From Hexactinellida sp. DTS-2022 (taxonomy: Eukaryota > Porifera > Hexactinellida), in assembly GCA_028753945.1 (NCBI GenBank), contig JAPNXP010000008.1:434001-498000 (forward strand): DNA of 64,000 nucleotides, read 5' to 3'. Of the stretch, positions 33,870 to 45,145 are shown in pieces. Below the pieces are notes generated by a model. It saw only the letters and a program-made list of their open reading frames with translations, did not search any database and was not told the origin of the DNA. Positions within the stretch are counted from its first letter, which is position 1. Every line of letters begins with the position of its first letter. The position numbers were made by a program, and so were the translations under genes.

Positions 33870-34060
33870 CAGATTTTTAACATTGATAGATTTTTACATT
33901 GAAAGAATACATAAATATATTCTTTGGAGAGTTTAACATCACGAGGGATTTTGAGTGTATCATTTCCCAAACTGAGACTTTTAAAGAAAATCACTATTTG
34001 AGTATCTGATACGATTATTATTACTATCACAAATGTAAATGTCTCCATTAGACTCAATTG
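33870..34060 (-). pseudogene. NHL subfamily A fragment
   Basis: The reverse strand encodes part of blades 3-4 (ESNGDIYICDSNNNR, DVKLSKEYIYV) with a lost base after NNNR and a base added in the FGND segment. No flanking coding sequence. A relic in opposite orientation to the main array. Confidence 0.75.
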
Positions 34061-34124
34061 TTAGACTTAATTAAATGAGGTCTTAGAACTATGTTTTTGA
34101 CAGAAACCTTTGATTTGAGTGATG

Positions 34125-36794
34125 CATAGCCTACTCTATATATGGCCTGACAGTAGATGTACCAGGGATGCACAAGAAGATGGGAAATTTTATTTTTTTA
34201 ATGTTTTCTATATTGAACTACTAAGTTCTTTATGGGTCTCTAGGTCGTAAACATAACTCAGCAGTGCTAGCCCGTGATTAGTATTAGCTGTAATGAGAAC
34301 GGTGATTTGATTTTCATAATTTAATAGTAATAATAAACACAAACAGTACAATTTCTAATATTAATATACAGTAAATAATACACAATTATTTGCTTTCTTT
34401 CCTTTCGCCTCTTTCTCCTTTCTCTCTCTGGATCTAGCAGTGACACACGACACACTTAACTACATAATAGAAATAGAAATAAGAATAACAGAGTAATACA
34501 AATCAAGGTAAATAGTAAATACAAATAAGTAGACACATAATTAAGAGAATTTCTTAAATTTACGCTTTCTATACTTTTTGAAAGAACCAGCGAGTTATAA
34601 TTCTTAACTTTGTTAATGTTTGCAAGAAAGCAATTCGCTGCAGTAAAGACGAGCTTCGATAAGATGTTCCAACTAAACACACCACAGCTAATACAAGTAG
34701 ACTTCCAAATACTTGGACTTCCAAATACTTGGATCTTCCAAATACATCAACGTGAGTTCAACTAGTGTTTTCTAGAAGGTCCACTTACAAGCTTCGCCAT
34801 CAGCTCTTTATTGTTTTCGATGGCACTAAAGGTCTTCCATATAATAAATATGGAATTTAAACTGGCTCAGATGGATATTTAAGTCCGCCACGGTCCGTTA
34901 GCTGCAGAAGTTTATACTGAGAGTCCAGGTCTAAATCAAGGAGAATCAACTGTTAGCATATGTACAGGCATGACACGGTTTTGTTTGTTTCAGGTACTGA
35001 TGGACAGTATAGCCTGCAATAAAGGCTAATGATTGAAGCAACTGTGAACCACAATCAATTGTTGATAAATCATTAATCGCATCAAGAAATGGCTCCAAAT
35101 TGAACTCACCATCAGTAGTGGAATACGCTATACGGAGAAGAAAATTACTTAACAAATGACTGAATAGATTGAAAGGAAGTGTCTTGTTGGTCAGTAAATA
35201 TGTTTGATTATGCTAGAAAGTTTAAGTCGACGCTCGGTTCAAGGATTTGAAGATAGGAGATGTGATAATTAGAACCCGACATCATACGGTATAGACCGAA
35301 ATGGTGTTCCAAGGGATCCGTCTGTAGAAAGGAGGACAACAGATATGTAAAGCCACAAGATTGAGTCAAATGATTGGTAATTTGTGGTAAGGTAATACAA
35401 GCATGTCTAAAACTGGTGTATGTTTGTATACTCAGTTTTCCAATTTTTTCTGGTAAAGTTTGCCAAGCATCTAACCAGAACTACATGAGTCAAAAATAGA
35501 AATCGCTCTTCATTAAAAGTCAAAGGTCTAGAGAAATTATCGTTCAAACGTATTCCTTTAAATGGTGTGTTAACGTTGAATAATTTCCAAACAGTAAGAA
35601 GGGTACAACAAACTCCGGAGTATTATTTCTATATTCTGGATAGTTAGCGCAGATATTGTTAACTCGTTAACGACTTTCAAAACCAGTTTTACATTTTGAC
35701 GCTCTATGCTAGACGGAAAACATGACTCCATAGTCAAATGAGGAGCTAACTTGGATAAACTTGTTCTTTCTGAATTATATAATTGACATACATCTTCAAA
35801 GGATGCACAACCGAACTTAAGGGGATAATCACAATAAGAACTAGAGTTGTATTTTAAAGCAAGTTCCTGCAAAACAGATTCTATTTCTCGGATGCCACTA
35901 ATTGCAGCAATGGAAACAGATATACTCTGTCTATTAAAATAAGCTGAGGTGGATAAATAAGCATTGATTTCAAGGTACAAATCTACTGAGATATTTTTTT
36001 CAGCCATTTTAGCGAGAACAAACGTTATGTTGCTTTCATTACGGAACCACACCAACCAACTATAAGGTAAATAAATCAAGGTTAACTTATCTTTCAAGTC
36101 CTGTGGAGAGTTACCACAAACTTCTCTTTCTCTTTCTCTTAACTCTCGGATCTCAAGCTGAGTTGTAGTGTTTGGTTCATCAATTCTTCCTCTTTTGCAT
36201 CGTATGAGAAGCGATTCCGTTTATAAGGTTTGGATAAGTAATATGCTGGGCAACGAGTTAGTAAACTTGGTACAGCGCCTTCCTTCAGCTTTGGCTTTGC
36301 CCGCGGTACTTCAGTAAAAGTATTATCTCCTCTTGGGACTTGGAAAGTGTAGTCTATGTCTTCTTTCTGAAAATAGTTGATACATACATAGACCACCTTC
36401 AGGTCACCGATATCCTCGCGACGAAGAGCGTATGTCCAGGCATGATTCAGGGTTGGTGGATTTTGAGGCATCTTGAACACAAGGAACATGGTCATCTGGG
36501 TTGTAGTTGCTCTTGCATCCGGGAACAGAACACGAGTTAGGCATGAATAGAAGCTAATATGAATAAAATACCAAAGCGAAAATAAAAGGATGAGATTTTA
36601 CGTCAATAGAAGAGTTTGGAATAAAATCTGATCAATAATTGTATATATTTCAAGAATATTTCTAATTAATGTGGTTGATTATGATTATTATTTTTGAAAT
36701 TAAATATTGTGGTTGGATAAATATTACCATCTTCTCCTTCATCCTTGGTCCACATTTTCTAGGTTACTGTCAGGCCATATATAGAGTAGGCTAT
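34125..36794 (-). mobile_element. P-element-like DNA transposon relic
   Basis: 30-bp terminal inverted repeats: left ATAGCCTACTCTATATATGG continuing CCTGACAGTA from 34126, right the exact reverse complement ending at 36794. The element is flanked by the 8-bp duplication GAGTGATG (34117-34124 and 36795-36802). Size 2.67 kb, 8-bp target duplication, ~30-bp TIR and an internal THAP transposase all match the P-element superfamily. The TIR homology extends imperfectly inward (ACCAGGGATG, GAAGATGG). Confidence 0.85.
34946..36534 (-). pseudogene. Broken THAP/P-element-type transposase
   Basis: The reverse strand at about 36534 encodes CSVPGCKSNY, the C-x(4)-C start of a C2CH THAP domain. A frameshift follows and the frame from 36495 continues with MPQNPPTLNHAWTYALRRED, then a Cys and a motif like AVPSLL. 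The next frame (36097-35570) carries LTMESCFPSSIERQNVKL and a later segment (35155-34946) FIAGYTVHQYLKQT plus C-x-x-C, resembling the C-terminal part of THAP9/P transposases. At least two frameshifts and stops between segments: inactive. Confidence 0.75.
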
Positions 36795-37089
36795 GAGTGA
36801 TGTAATCAGATATTTTTGGAATTACATTTTAGACCTCCATAGGCGGTAACATATTTATTATTTGTATGGATTTATATTTATATTTCATTCAACTTACTTC
36901 AATAGGCCTATTCAAGTGGTTCTGAGTCTGTTCAAATTTTTTAGACAGGTCATTAATAAATTTTGATTTTTGCATCGGTTTTTTTATTTATTTTTCCTCA
37001 TTTAGTGAATTTTTATTCGATTTTTGGACTAATCGAACTTTAAGAGATAGTCAAATTATATCTCTCCTCTTCCCTGTCTACCGATTATA

Positions 37090-37885
37090 GAAACAAACTT
37101 CCCATTGAGTTGATAATTGAGAATCCTGTTGGATGGTTAGAGACTGGAATCTTATGAATCAATTGGAATTCAGTATTGAAAATATGAATAGAGTTAGAGC
37201 TACGATCTGAATTAGAATATTATCAGTTTGGTCAATGAAGAAGAACCAAGGAATAATAACTTCCATTTCTTTACCTCGAGATATAACACTCTTCTGTAGA
37301 ATGTGATTATAGCTGTAGAGATGGAGACAAGGATTAGATTCATCGAGAACATAAATGTAATCTTTGGAGAGTTTAACATCACTAGGGTGTTTGAGTGTAT
37401 CATCCCAAACTCAGACTTGAAAGAGAATTCTTTTGACAGTATCTGAACAAATCTCCACAAATAGCTATATTACCTTTCGGGTAGTACGTCTTTCCTTCAT
37501 CTTGATTGTCTCCAAATTTGAACAAATGCTTACCAGTATATTTTCGAATTCGTTCACACATATTTATATATGCTTTCTCTTGTATATGTATAGGCTATCG
37601 AATTCTGACGAGAACGAAATACAAATGACTGTTACATACTCTCACACAGTTAACAAAATCTGAAATATAAATATTTCCTGTTTTATTATCAACAGTTATA
37701 CACCACGTGGCAAATAAAGTTATCTTTCTCACAAACACTCACTATAGGTTGTTTCTTGCTTTTATAGTCAATTCCACTTCTCACTTTCTCTACCAACTTA
37801 CCCAACTTGTTCAATTCAGTTAACACACACTCAAAGCTAAACATTAGGTTATATTGGAGTCTCAATTTAATTCATTTTCTGTGTT
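37090..37885 (-). pseudogene. NHL subfamily A pseudogene
   Basis: The reverse strand runs from the distal coiled coil (TELNKLGKLVEKVRSGIDYKSKKQP) through blade 1 (NRKYLY-type remains, FVNCVRVC) to HPSDVKLSKDYIYVLDESN, HILQKSVIS and FNTEFQLIHKI. Internal deletions remove blade 3, about 60 bp are inserted near 37560, and a fragment of blade 2 (NYQLNGKFVS) is misplaced at the 3' end, showing rearrangement. Not a gene. Confidence 0.75.
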
Positions 37886-37992
37886 TATTAAACTTACATT
37901 ACTCTGATGTGTTACACTGTACTTTCCAAATACTTTAAACTTAGGTTATAAGCAAATTTCTTTATAAATGGAGTAAAATTAAGAAATTACAT

Positions 37993-38301
37993 TATGTAGA
38001 CCATCTATTTCTAGACCAGGTTTTTGTGATTTATTTGGTCGAAATATATTCATGCATCCAATCAGTTATTTGTGTTACATCAGTTATTTTACAGCATTTT
38101 CTTTTGGAGGCACTTAATCAACCAACGACCAAAATATAGTGCCTCCAAATGATATGCTGTCGGCACAGTTGTAATTTTAGATTTTTTCTTAAAATATTAT
38201 TACCCATATACGGAAGGTGCTTTTGGTCTAAAGAAATAATTGACGGTCTACAAGTTTTTTGCTTATTTTGCATGGGCTTTTATAGACCGTCTACATATAA
38301 G
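37993..38301. mobile_element. Inverted-repeat element (TAGACCGTCTA family) with nested insert
   Basis: Ends ATGTAGACCATCTATTTCTAG / TTTATAGACCGTCTACATA. A similar compact copy lies at 55762-55928. Nested at 38097-38177 is a palindromic piece of the CAGCATTTTCTTTTGGAGG repeat. Confidence 0.6.
38097..38177. repeat. Short palindromic repeat fragment
   Basis: TTTTGGAGGCACTTAATC ... AGTGCCTCCAAATGATATGC; the termini match the ends of the repeats at 7325 and 33450. Confidence 0.6.
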
Positions 38302-38427
38302 GAAGTTCTAGAATTAACTACATGATCCAAATTGGGAATATCGTTTCGTAAAAACCGCGTATTTATTATTATGGCCCGTTCAAACATTATGTAGCGCATA
38401 TAATTTTGACAGACCATCCTTTGTATT

Positions 38428-38586
38428 CAGTAGACTCTCGTTAGTACGAACCGGGTTAATACAAACACTATTTCAGTCCCTTCAAAGCAATTCAATACAA
38501 ATGATATCGTTTAATACGAATTCCGGATAAGGCGAACACATTTTGACGGTCCCCTGGTGTTCCTACTTCCTAACGAGGTTCTACTG
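38428..38586. mobile_element. TA-type MITE, GTTAGTACGAAC family
   Basis: Ends CAGTAGACTCTCGTTAGTACG / ACGAGGTTCTACTG with internal GTACCCTG-like filler (GACGGTCCCCTGGTGTTC). It lies immediately upstream of the ERp44 start. Confidence 0.75.
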
Positions 38587-38652
38587 GATTACAAATTGGT
38601 CAAAAAGCGTGTCTAATTTTCCTGAAATTTTTTGAATACTATCCCATTAGCA

Positions 38653-40649
38653 ATGAACACACACCACTTGATACTATTCCTTTTCTCTATCTTCCTACAA
38701 ACAACTATAACACATGGAGAAGCAATCGAATTAAATGGAGAATCATTTGACGATATTATTTCTATTCACAAACTTGTATTGGTTAATTTCTACGCTGATT
38801 GGTGTCGATTTAGTACAATGTTAAAGCCTATTTTTAACCAGGCAGCATTGGAAATATCTACCATTCATGACAGTGTGTTATTGGTTAGAGTCAACTGTGA
38901 TTCTTCCAAAGAATTAGCCCAGCGATTCCATATTTCGAAATACCCGACTATAAAGTTATGGCGTAATGGCCAACCCGCAAGACGTGAATACAGGGGAGAA
39001 AGATCAGTGGAAGCATTCAAGAATTATATAGAAGAACAGTTGAAAGATCCTATACATTATGTGGATAATTTGAAAGATTTGGAAGAAAGGCATGCTGAAA
39101 ATAAGAAATCTATTATAGGTAATATTATTATTAATTCCTTTCTTTCTATAGTATAATTCGGCCATTTCCGTAAATAAGACAGTTATAACAATACAAGTTA
39201 ATCCAAAATCAAAAGTGATCTCGAATATCTAACAATCTCTATATATGTATAGTATTAACCTATAAATCTTGTTACAATGAATTTCCTCTGTTAATACTAC
39301 ATTGATATATTACTGATCCTTATCATATTACGAAACAATTTTTGATAATTTTCTTTGGATTTATTGTTTTCCCTAGATTTCCATACCAAAAATCAAAATC
39401 TTATAGTTTCTAGTATACTTTTCGAGTTATTTTCTTGAAGAATTACTATTTCAATTGTTTCCTTATTTTTGGGACAATTATATTATATCTTCTTTAGACA
39501 TGTGATAAGTTGTATATACAGTAGACTCTCGTTAATACTCAGACCAAGGAACCTCCGAAATATGTTCGTATTCACTTATCCGTGGTCCTATTAACGAGAA
39601 TCTACTGTATCCTTGTTTCTAATATAGACACATTTCAATATACAATAGAACCTCGTTAGTCCAAACCGGGTTAATATAAACACTATTTCAGTCCCCTTCA
39701 AAGCCTTTTCAAAACGAATGATTTTTGTTAATACGAATTCCGGATAAGGCGAACGCATTTAAACGGTCCCCTGGTGTTCATATATTAACGAGGTTCTACT
39801 GTACAGTCGACTCCGCTTAATAGAGCCACCTCGGGACCAGGTTGTTTTGACCCGATTAAGCGGAGAAACCGATTAACCGGTGGCTCTATTAAGCGGAGTT
39901 GACTGTATATTCTATTAAATACAGGTTTCTTCGAACATAACGAAACACAGCCATACAACCTATTCTCTAAGTTATCTCACTCACTGAGAGACGAATGTAA
40001 ATTCATTGTTAGTTTCAAATCAAATTCTCCGCTTAACCCAGTTGTATCATTTCCACAAGTGTCGTATAGAGATAGGGAATTAGCCCAGGAATTATACAAA
40101 TTCGGTTACGAACTAGAAAGCGCATTTCGTACTTGGGTAAAGCAGAAATGCATTCCTTTGGTCCGTGAAATAACTTTTCAGAATGGGGAGGAAATGACTG
40201 AGGAAGGTTTACCATTCGTAATTCTATTCTACGATCCCGATGACACAAGTCCGATTCAATCATTCAAACAAATCGTTGAGAAAGAACTTTTAGACCAGAA
40301 AGATAGTGTTAATTTCTTAACAGCTGATGGTGTAACATTCGCACATCCATTGTCACACCTTGGAAAACGCCGTAATGACCTACCTCTTTTAACAATTGAC
40401 AGTTTCAAACATATGTACATGTTCCCTGATTACAATGATGTGAGTATTCCTGGGAAATTAAAACAATTTATTGAAGATTTATTGTCCGGGAAATTACATC
40501 ATGAATTTCACCATGGACCGTCTATGGAACAAAAACTAGTTGAACCTGAAAATAATGAGAAAATTAGAGACCCAATACAACCACCTTTAAGTACTTTTAA
40601 AAATCTTAAACCTTCAGGAAATAGATATAGCTTTAGAGATGAATTATAA
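38653..40649 (+). CDS. ERP44: ERp44-like thioredoxin-domain ER protein (2 exons)
   Basis: Exons 38653-39118 and 39925-40649 join in phase (ATAG/GTTTC) to give 396 residues, close to the ~406 of vertebrate ERp44. Signal peptide about 1-22; thioredoxin domain with the diagnostic CRFS active site at 51-54 (one Cys instead of CxxC) in FYADWCRFS; RISKYPT-like cis-Pro loop (HISKYPTIKLWRNG). The second exon gives the b and b' thioredoxin-like domains (LVREITFQNGEEMTEEGLPF) and ends in the ER-retrieval tetrapeptide RDEL. Family role: pH-dependent retrieval of Ero1, oligomeric IgM-type clients and others from the early Golgi. Start set at ATG 38653, in front of the signal peptide. The 806-nt intron is largely three MITEs. 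Confidence 0.93.
39519..39607. mobile_element. MITE in the ERp44 intron
   Basis: CAGTAGACTCTCGTTAATAC / ATTAACGAGAATCTACTG with flanking TA. Confidence 0.75.
39643..39801. mobile_element. MITE in the ERp44 intron
   Basis: CAATAGAACCTCGTTAGTC / ATTAACGAGGTTCTACTG, TA-flanked; same family as 38428-38586. Confidence 0.78.
39804..39905. mobile_element. MITE abutting the previous one
   Basis: CAGTCGACTCCGCTTAATAG / CTATTAAGCGGAGTTGACTG, 102 bp. It shares the TA at 39802-39803 with the element on its left and ends 19 bp before the ERp44 exon 2. Confidence 0.82.
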
Positions 40650-41570
40650 TTTAATTTGATTGTGTTAATAAATGTTTTATTAAGGTAGTTAATTGATTAT
40701 ATAACTGTAGGAATTTTAATTCAATTGTAGAATACATTGATTTAATTTATGCCCAGTTACTATGTAATTATATTAACCAATTAATTTTTGCTTATAATTT
40801 TCACAGATTTGGGGTTCTCATCGAAATTTTGAATCTGGCTTTTCTCTTTCAACATTTGCAAGCATTTTAAATTTAATATTTCAGGTTCACTGACTCGGTG
40901 ATATTATCCATGGTTATATAATTGGACACAACTTGATTATAAGTATTTCATTAAAAAATTTCGTTCCTAGATCCAATAATTGCCAATTTACAATCGAGAC
41001 AATATTATAGGAACTGTTAAATAGATTTGGTCAATCCTTGCATTGAACAGTTCCACTAAATATAGGTTTTTAATAGCAAGTCGCATTTTGCACACGAAAT
41101 TTAATATCATTAGAGGAACAAAATTCAACAAATAACATCAAATGCTCGCTTGGTGATCAAAGGCATTTATTATATTATATTTATATAACGTCTCAAATGT
41201 TCCAAAAATAATTGTTGTTTAATTAAATTACAAACATACTCATTCATTGTACAAGAAGCTCTTATAATAACTTTTTCTATCAAAAAGTGAACATTAAATT
41301 TACCCTTCTCACTGCGTCACCAATTCACACATACAAACACGAATAATGGAATGCACAATAGTGAATTATAACAGCTGGTGTGTACCTTAACGTCCACACC
41401 TTATGGGGATCAGCTTAACCTGATTAGCCATATGTTATTGCTAATTCTTTCGTAATACTGCTTTCGGCTCAGTATTATGAGAAGGGTTCGGCTCACTAAT
41501 TTACTTAAATTTGAAAACTATTTATACTAAACACTGGTAACAAACAAAGATTGTGGTTTGTTATGATATA
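40650..41570. other. AT-rich region after ERp44
   Basis: No long frame. The right part (from about 41265) is the first copy of the module described at 41454. Confidence 0.5.
41454..41526 (-). other. TATA-plus-hairpin module, copy 1
   Basis: Hairpin AATACTG-CTTTCGGCT-CAGTATT at 41454-41476. On the minus strand a TATAAATA (41526-41519) stands about 45 nt before it, with GTGAGCC between. Similar modules at 42675, 43485 and 49066 keep the loop while stem bases vary. Confidence 0.5.
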
Positions 41571-41778
41571 CAGTTAAACTCTCGTTTGTTAAAACCTGTA
41601 AATTATGTAAATTATAAATTATAACCAAGTCGGATATACCGAAATAACCGCTTATAACGAAATTGAGATTTCCCCCAGAGCACTAAATTCATTAATTATT
41701 ATCCGCTTATAATGACTGTCCGGATATAACGAAGGAATTTACAGGTCCCAAGCACTTCGTTATAACGAGAGTTGACTG
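41571..41778. mobile_element. TA-type MITE, CCGCTTATAACGA family
   Basis: CAGTTAAACTCTCGTTTGTT / GTTATAACGAGAGTTGACTG, TA-flanked. Same family as 48470, 50805 and 56694. Confidence 0.75.
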
Positions 41779-41919
41779 TATTCGTCTTGTACAGTAGAAC
41801 CTAACTATAAATGCGAAATTCGTTTTCAGGATACTTGTTCAATGTTTACTATATTACCCGTTGAAAGCTAACATCTAGGTTGATTTTGAATTCTCATTAA
41901 TTTGTGTACCTATTTTTGT

Positions 41920-42080
41920 AAACAACAACAACAATCAATATTCATATTAGAAATTTGTAAATCCGCAATTGGAAATCAGAATAGTTGTCTACCTATACAG
42001 ACATTTGGAAGTTACGTAGTTTCTATCTTAATTTATATGTAGTATTTATTCCCCATCACTTTAATACAATCCGGACAAAC
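41920..42080 (+). repeat. Inverted repeat arm (partner 44225-44395)
   Basis: AACAACAACAATCAATATTC ... CCCCATCACTTTAATACAAT. The reverse complement appears at 44225-44395, bracketing 2.1 kb of duplicated modules. Confidence 0.6.
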
Positions 42081-42539
42081 AACAATCAACTTTAAATAGA
42101 TTGATATTAAACTTTGGATCAATGCGTCCTATAACTTCATAATACGAATACGTACGTCTCAAAATGTTCCATATATTTATCCTGTACAAGACGGTTTACA
42201 AATCACTTTTTATATCAAAAAGTGAACATTAAACTCTTAGTTACCAATTGAAAGTGAAAGTGAATTTTAATTTAATTTCAATTGAAAGTGTTTTTTTCTT
42301 CTATTTATATCTTGGACCCCAATCTATGTCATAATATTATATAAGTTACATAATATGATATATTAATTAATTAAATTTACCCTTCTTACTTGCGTTACGA
42401 ATCACACATACATACATACACAAATAATGAATTCATAACTGCTGGTGTATACATATAATCGTAGACACCTTAATGGCTATTTCAACTTTCTCAAATTCGA
42501 ATGTTGAAAATTCACCAAGTGTTCCCCTTAAGTTTATAA

Positions 42540-43140
42540 AGCTTTTTTTATCAAAAAGTGAGCATCAAATTAACCTTCTCAATGGTTTATGAATCCATCC
42601 ATTTTCATTCTTTTGAACAGAAGTTCTTATTGAACTAGGATAATTCATAGAAATGATTCTTTCTAATTCCATTGTACGTACTGCTTTCGGCTCAGTAGTA
42701 TTATTGAGTTAATTGCTCACTAATTATTTCAATTTTTAAAAAGTATTTATACTTAAGTCTGCAAATTTATAAAGCTTGTGGTTTTATATAATATCAATAC
42801 AAACTCTGTATATTCAATTATAAGTACATGCCGGTACATGTAGTTAAAATTATTCAAATTATAATGCACTCACAAATTCTGGAGATTGAGTATCTTTGAG
42901 TACATCATTTTGAGGAAAGGACTCACTTATATATTGGTCAACACCTTTTCCAATATAAAAACCCCGACTTCGCAAAAGTCAATTTATGATGTTAAAAACA
43001 TTACTTTTGTCTAGATTGGAGAGATCATAAATATATATAAATTGTGTAAAATTCCTACCTAAATTAGTTGTATAGTAAGTTAGTAACTAACTAGTGTCTA
43101 ATACACTTTGTAACTATTTATATTAAACTATTGTAACATT
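42540..43140 (+). repeat. Locally duplicated module, copy 1
   Basis: TATCAAAAAGTGAGCATC through the hairpin module to AACTATTGTAACATT; repeated at 43280-44110 with an extra element inserted. Confidence 0.65.
42675..42751 (-). other. TATA-plus-hairpin module, copy 2
   Basis: Hairpin TACGTACTG-CTTTCGGCT-CAGTAGTA at 42675-42700; minus-strand TATAAATA at 42751-42744. Downstream on the minus strand a 35-codon frame follows (MELERIISMNYPSS...), not kept in the other copies. Confidence 0.5.
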
Positions 43141-43484
43141 AACAAAAAACTATTTTCCACTGTATTTTAGTCTTGAATTTGATTTAATTAATCCTTAGTC
43201 ATCAAAACGAACGAATATTCGAATATTCTTCGTATAGAAAAAGGTTTGTTCGTTACATTTCGAACATTCGTTTCAGCCCTACTTTTTTTAATCAAAAAGT
43301 GAGCATCCAAGTTAACATTCTCAATCTATGAATCCACACACACTTATTCTGTTGATCAAGTCTAGAAGGCCGTACACACGGTACATGTACACTCATTACG
43401 CCATAATTAGGACTCCGAACAAACCAAATTGAATCAAGCTTAGTATTCATAAACTCCATAAATTATTTTTGTTAATTCCATTGT

Positions 43485-43570
43485 AATACTACTGCTTTCG
43501 GCTCAGTAGTAATAATTATTGAGAATGTTAGTGGCTCACTAAATAATTTAATTTTTAAAAAGTATTTATA
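43485..43570 (-). other. TATA-plus-hairpin module, copy 3
   Basis: Longest stem: ATACTACTG-CTTTCGGCT-CAGTAGTAAT at 43485-43513; minus-strand TATAAATA at 43570-43563. Confidence 0.5.
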
Positions 43571-43636
43571 CTAAACACTGCAAATGAATAAAGCTTGTGG
43601 TTTTATATAATATCAATACAAACTCTGTATTCTATT

Positions 43637-43832
43637 CAGTCAAGTCTGCTTATTGTGAACAATTTTTCGTCTGCTTAATATGAAAAACTTTTTATTATGA
43701 GCAAGGCCCATGGTCCCAAATTTACAACTTACATAGGGTTTGTATTTTAAATTGAGTTCGCTTATTATGAAGCCTCTCTATTAAGAACACGCTTTATGGT
43801 CGATTGTATGTTCATAATTAAGAACCTGACTG
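43637..43832. mobile_element. TA-type MITE, GTCTGCTTATT family
   Basis: CAGTCAAGTCTGCTTATTGT ... AAGAACCTGACTG. Related copies at 49353, 55270, 57048 and 62209. Confidence 0.72.
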
Positions 43833-44186
43833 TAGTTAAATTATTCAAATGATAAAACACTCACAAATTCGGGAGATTGAGTTTCTTCTGTACATCATAT
43901 TGAGGAAAGGACTTACTTATATATTGGCCAACAACTTTTTCATTATAAAAACCCGACTTCGCAAAAGTAAATCTTTTATGTTAAATACCTGACTTTTGTC
44001 TAGATTGGAGAGATCATTAATATGTAAATTCCTACCTAGATTAGTTGTGTAGTAAGTAACTAGTGTCTAATACACTTTGTAACTATTTTTAAACTATTGT
44101 AACATTAAATTGAATAAAACTCCACTTTTAAAACAAGGAGGGTTACGGGTTTGTGAAAATCTATATTATTAAAACTCGATTGTTGT

Positions 44187-44222
44187 GTGTGTGTTTGTTT
44201 GTTTGTTTGTTTGTTTGTTTGT
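44187..44222. repeat. (GTTT)n microsatellite
   Basis: Eight or so GTTT repeats after a short GT run. Confidence 0.85.
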
Positions 44223-44224
44223 AT

Positions 44225-44395
44225 ATTTGTCCAGATTGTATTAAAGTGATGGAGGAATAGAAACCGCAATTAATATTTGAGATAGAGACTAACTTCCAAA
44301 TGTTATAGTAGGTAAACAAATATGCTGATTCGAAATTAGCATTTACAAATTTCTAATATGAATATTTATTGTTGTTGTTTACAAAAATAGATAAA
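44225..44395 (-). repeat. Inverted repeat arm (partner 41920-42080)
   Basis: GATTGTATTAAAGTGATGG ... GAATATTTATTGTTGTTGTT, reverse of the earlier arm with substitutions. Confidence 0.6.
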
Positions 44396-44506
44396 CAAAT
44401 TAATTATACATTAATTATAATAAAAAGATCAACCATTTTTTGTGTTACTTACAAATTTAGCAAATATTCCTGTGATGATCGAAGCTAGGAAGCTTTTCTA
44501 ATAAAA

Positions 44507-45138
44507 ATGTTTCCAAATCGCGGTCAGTTGACTACTAATTCAGATCGATGGGCCGCTTGTCCAATAGGCGCATATTCTATTCGCTACAGACAGGTGCAGG
44601 AGAACTTTGCTAAGGAATTAGAGGAGAGAAAGAAGGAAGAGAAGAAGCGAATCTCAGAAAGATTCCGGTTAGTATTTATCATATTTTCTGCTGTTACAGT
44701 ACAATACAGTAGAAACTCGTTAGTACGAACACGGTTACTAATTTCAGGATAAGACGAACAAACAGTTCCACAAAATCAGGTTCCTACAATGGCTATTCAA
44801 TGGGTATTACTCCGGTTAATACGAACTCCGGATAAAGCGAACAGATTTTACAGTCCGTTGGTGTTCGTATTAACGAGGTTCTACTGTATTTATTTCAACC
44901 CTAATCTGTTGAAATTAATTACACTATATTACTTGTGTATAACCTGAAAAAAAGAACTATTCATACTAACGAGGTTCTATTTATAGTTTCAACGCAGAGG
45001 AAACTCTCCGTAGACAGAAAGACACGCGCGAGAAAAGAAAGGCTTTTGAAGCGGCAGAAGAGAAACACAGGAAAGATATTCTTTCTCAGAGAAAGCAGCA
45101 ACAAAGACAGGTGCTCACGCAGGCTAAACCCAATGCAA
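44507..45138 (+). CDS. Coiled-coil gene, exons 1-2 (CEP126/KIAA1377-like, tentative)
   Basis: Exon 1 44507-44667 (MFPNRGQLTTNSDRW..., ends TTC CG) and exon 2 44987-45138 (starts T TTC AAC) join in phase 2. They encode a charged helix rich in Lys, Arg, Glu and Gln (ELEERKKEEKKRISERFR, then FNAEETLRRQKDTREKRK, ending with SQRKQQQRQ). This resembles the N-terminal helix of CEP126-type centrosomal proteins, but low-complexity coiled coils match many things, so family confidence is low. Exon 2 ends A|GTAAGTA in phase 1, which the exon at 55987 satisfies. The intron between the two exons holds a MITE at 44707-44886. Confidence 0.6.
44707..44886. mobile_element. MITE in intron 1
   Basis: CAGTAGAAACTCGTTAGTACG / CGTATTAACGAGGTTCTACTG, TA-flanked, 180 bp of a 319-nt intron. 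Confidence 0.8.
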
Positions 45139-45145
45139 GTAAGTA

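Larger units (their letters stand above)
43280..44110 (+). repeat. Locally duplicated module, copy 2
   Basis: Same order as 42540-43140, interrupted by the TA-type element at 43637-43832. Confidence 0.65.

Noticed and set aside
38632-38652. Upstream TTG start for the ERp44 gene
   Set aside because: The ATG at 38653 sits directly before the signal peptide; nothing supports a non-ATG start.
42480-42680. 35-codon minus-strand frame (MELERIISMNYPSS...) downstream of a hairpin module
   Set aside because: Not conserved in the other modules; in copy 3 the same start gives only 13 codons.
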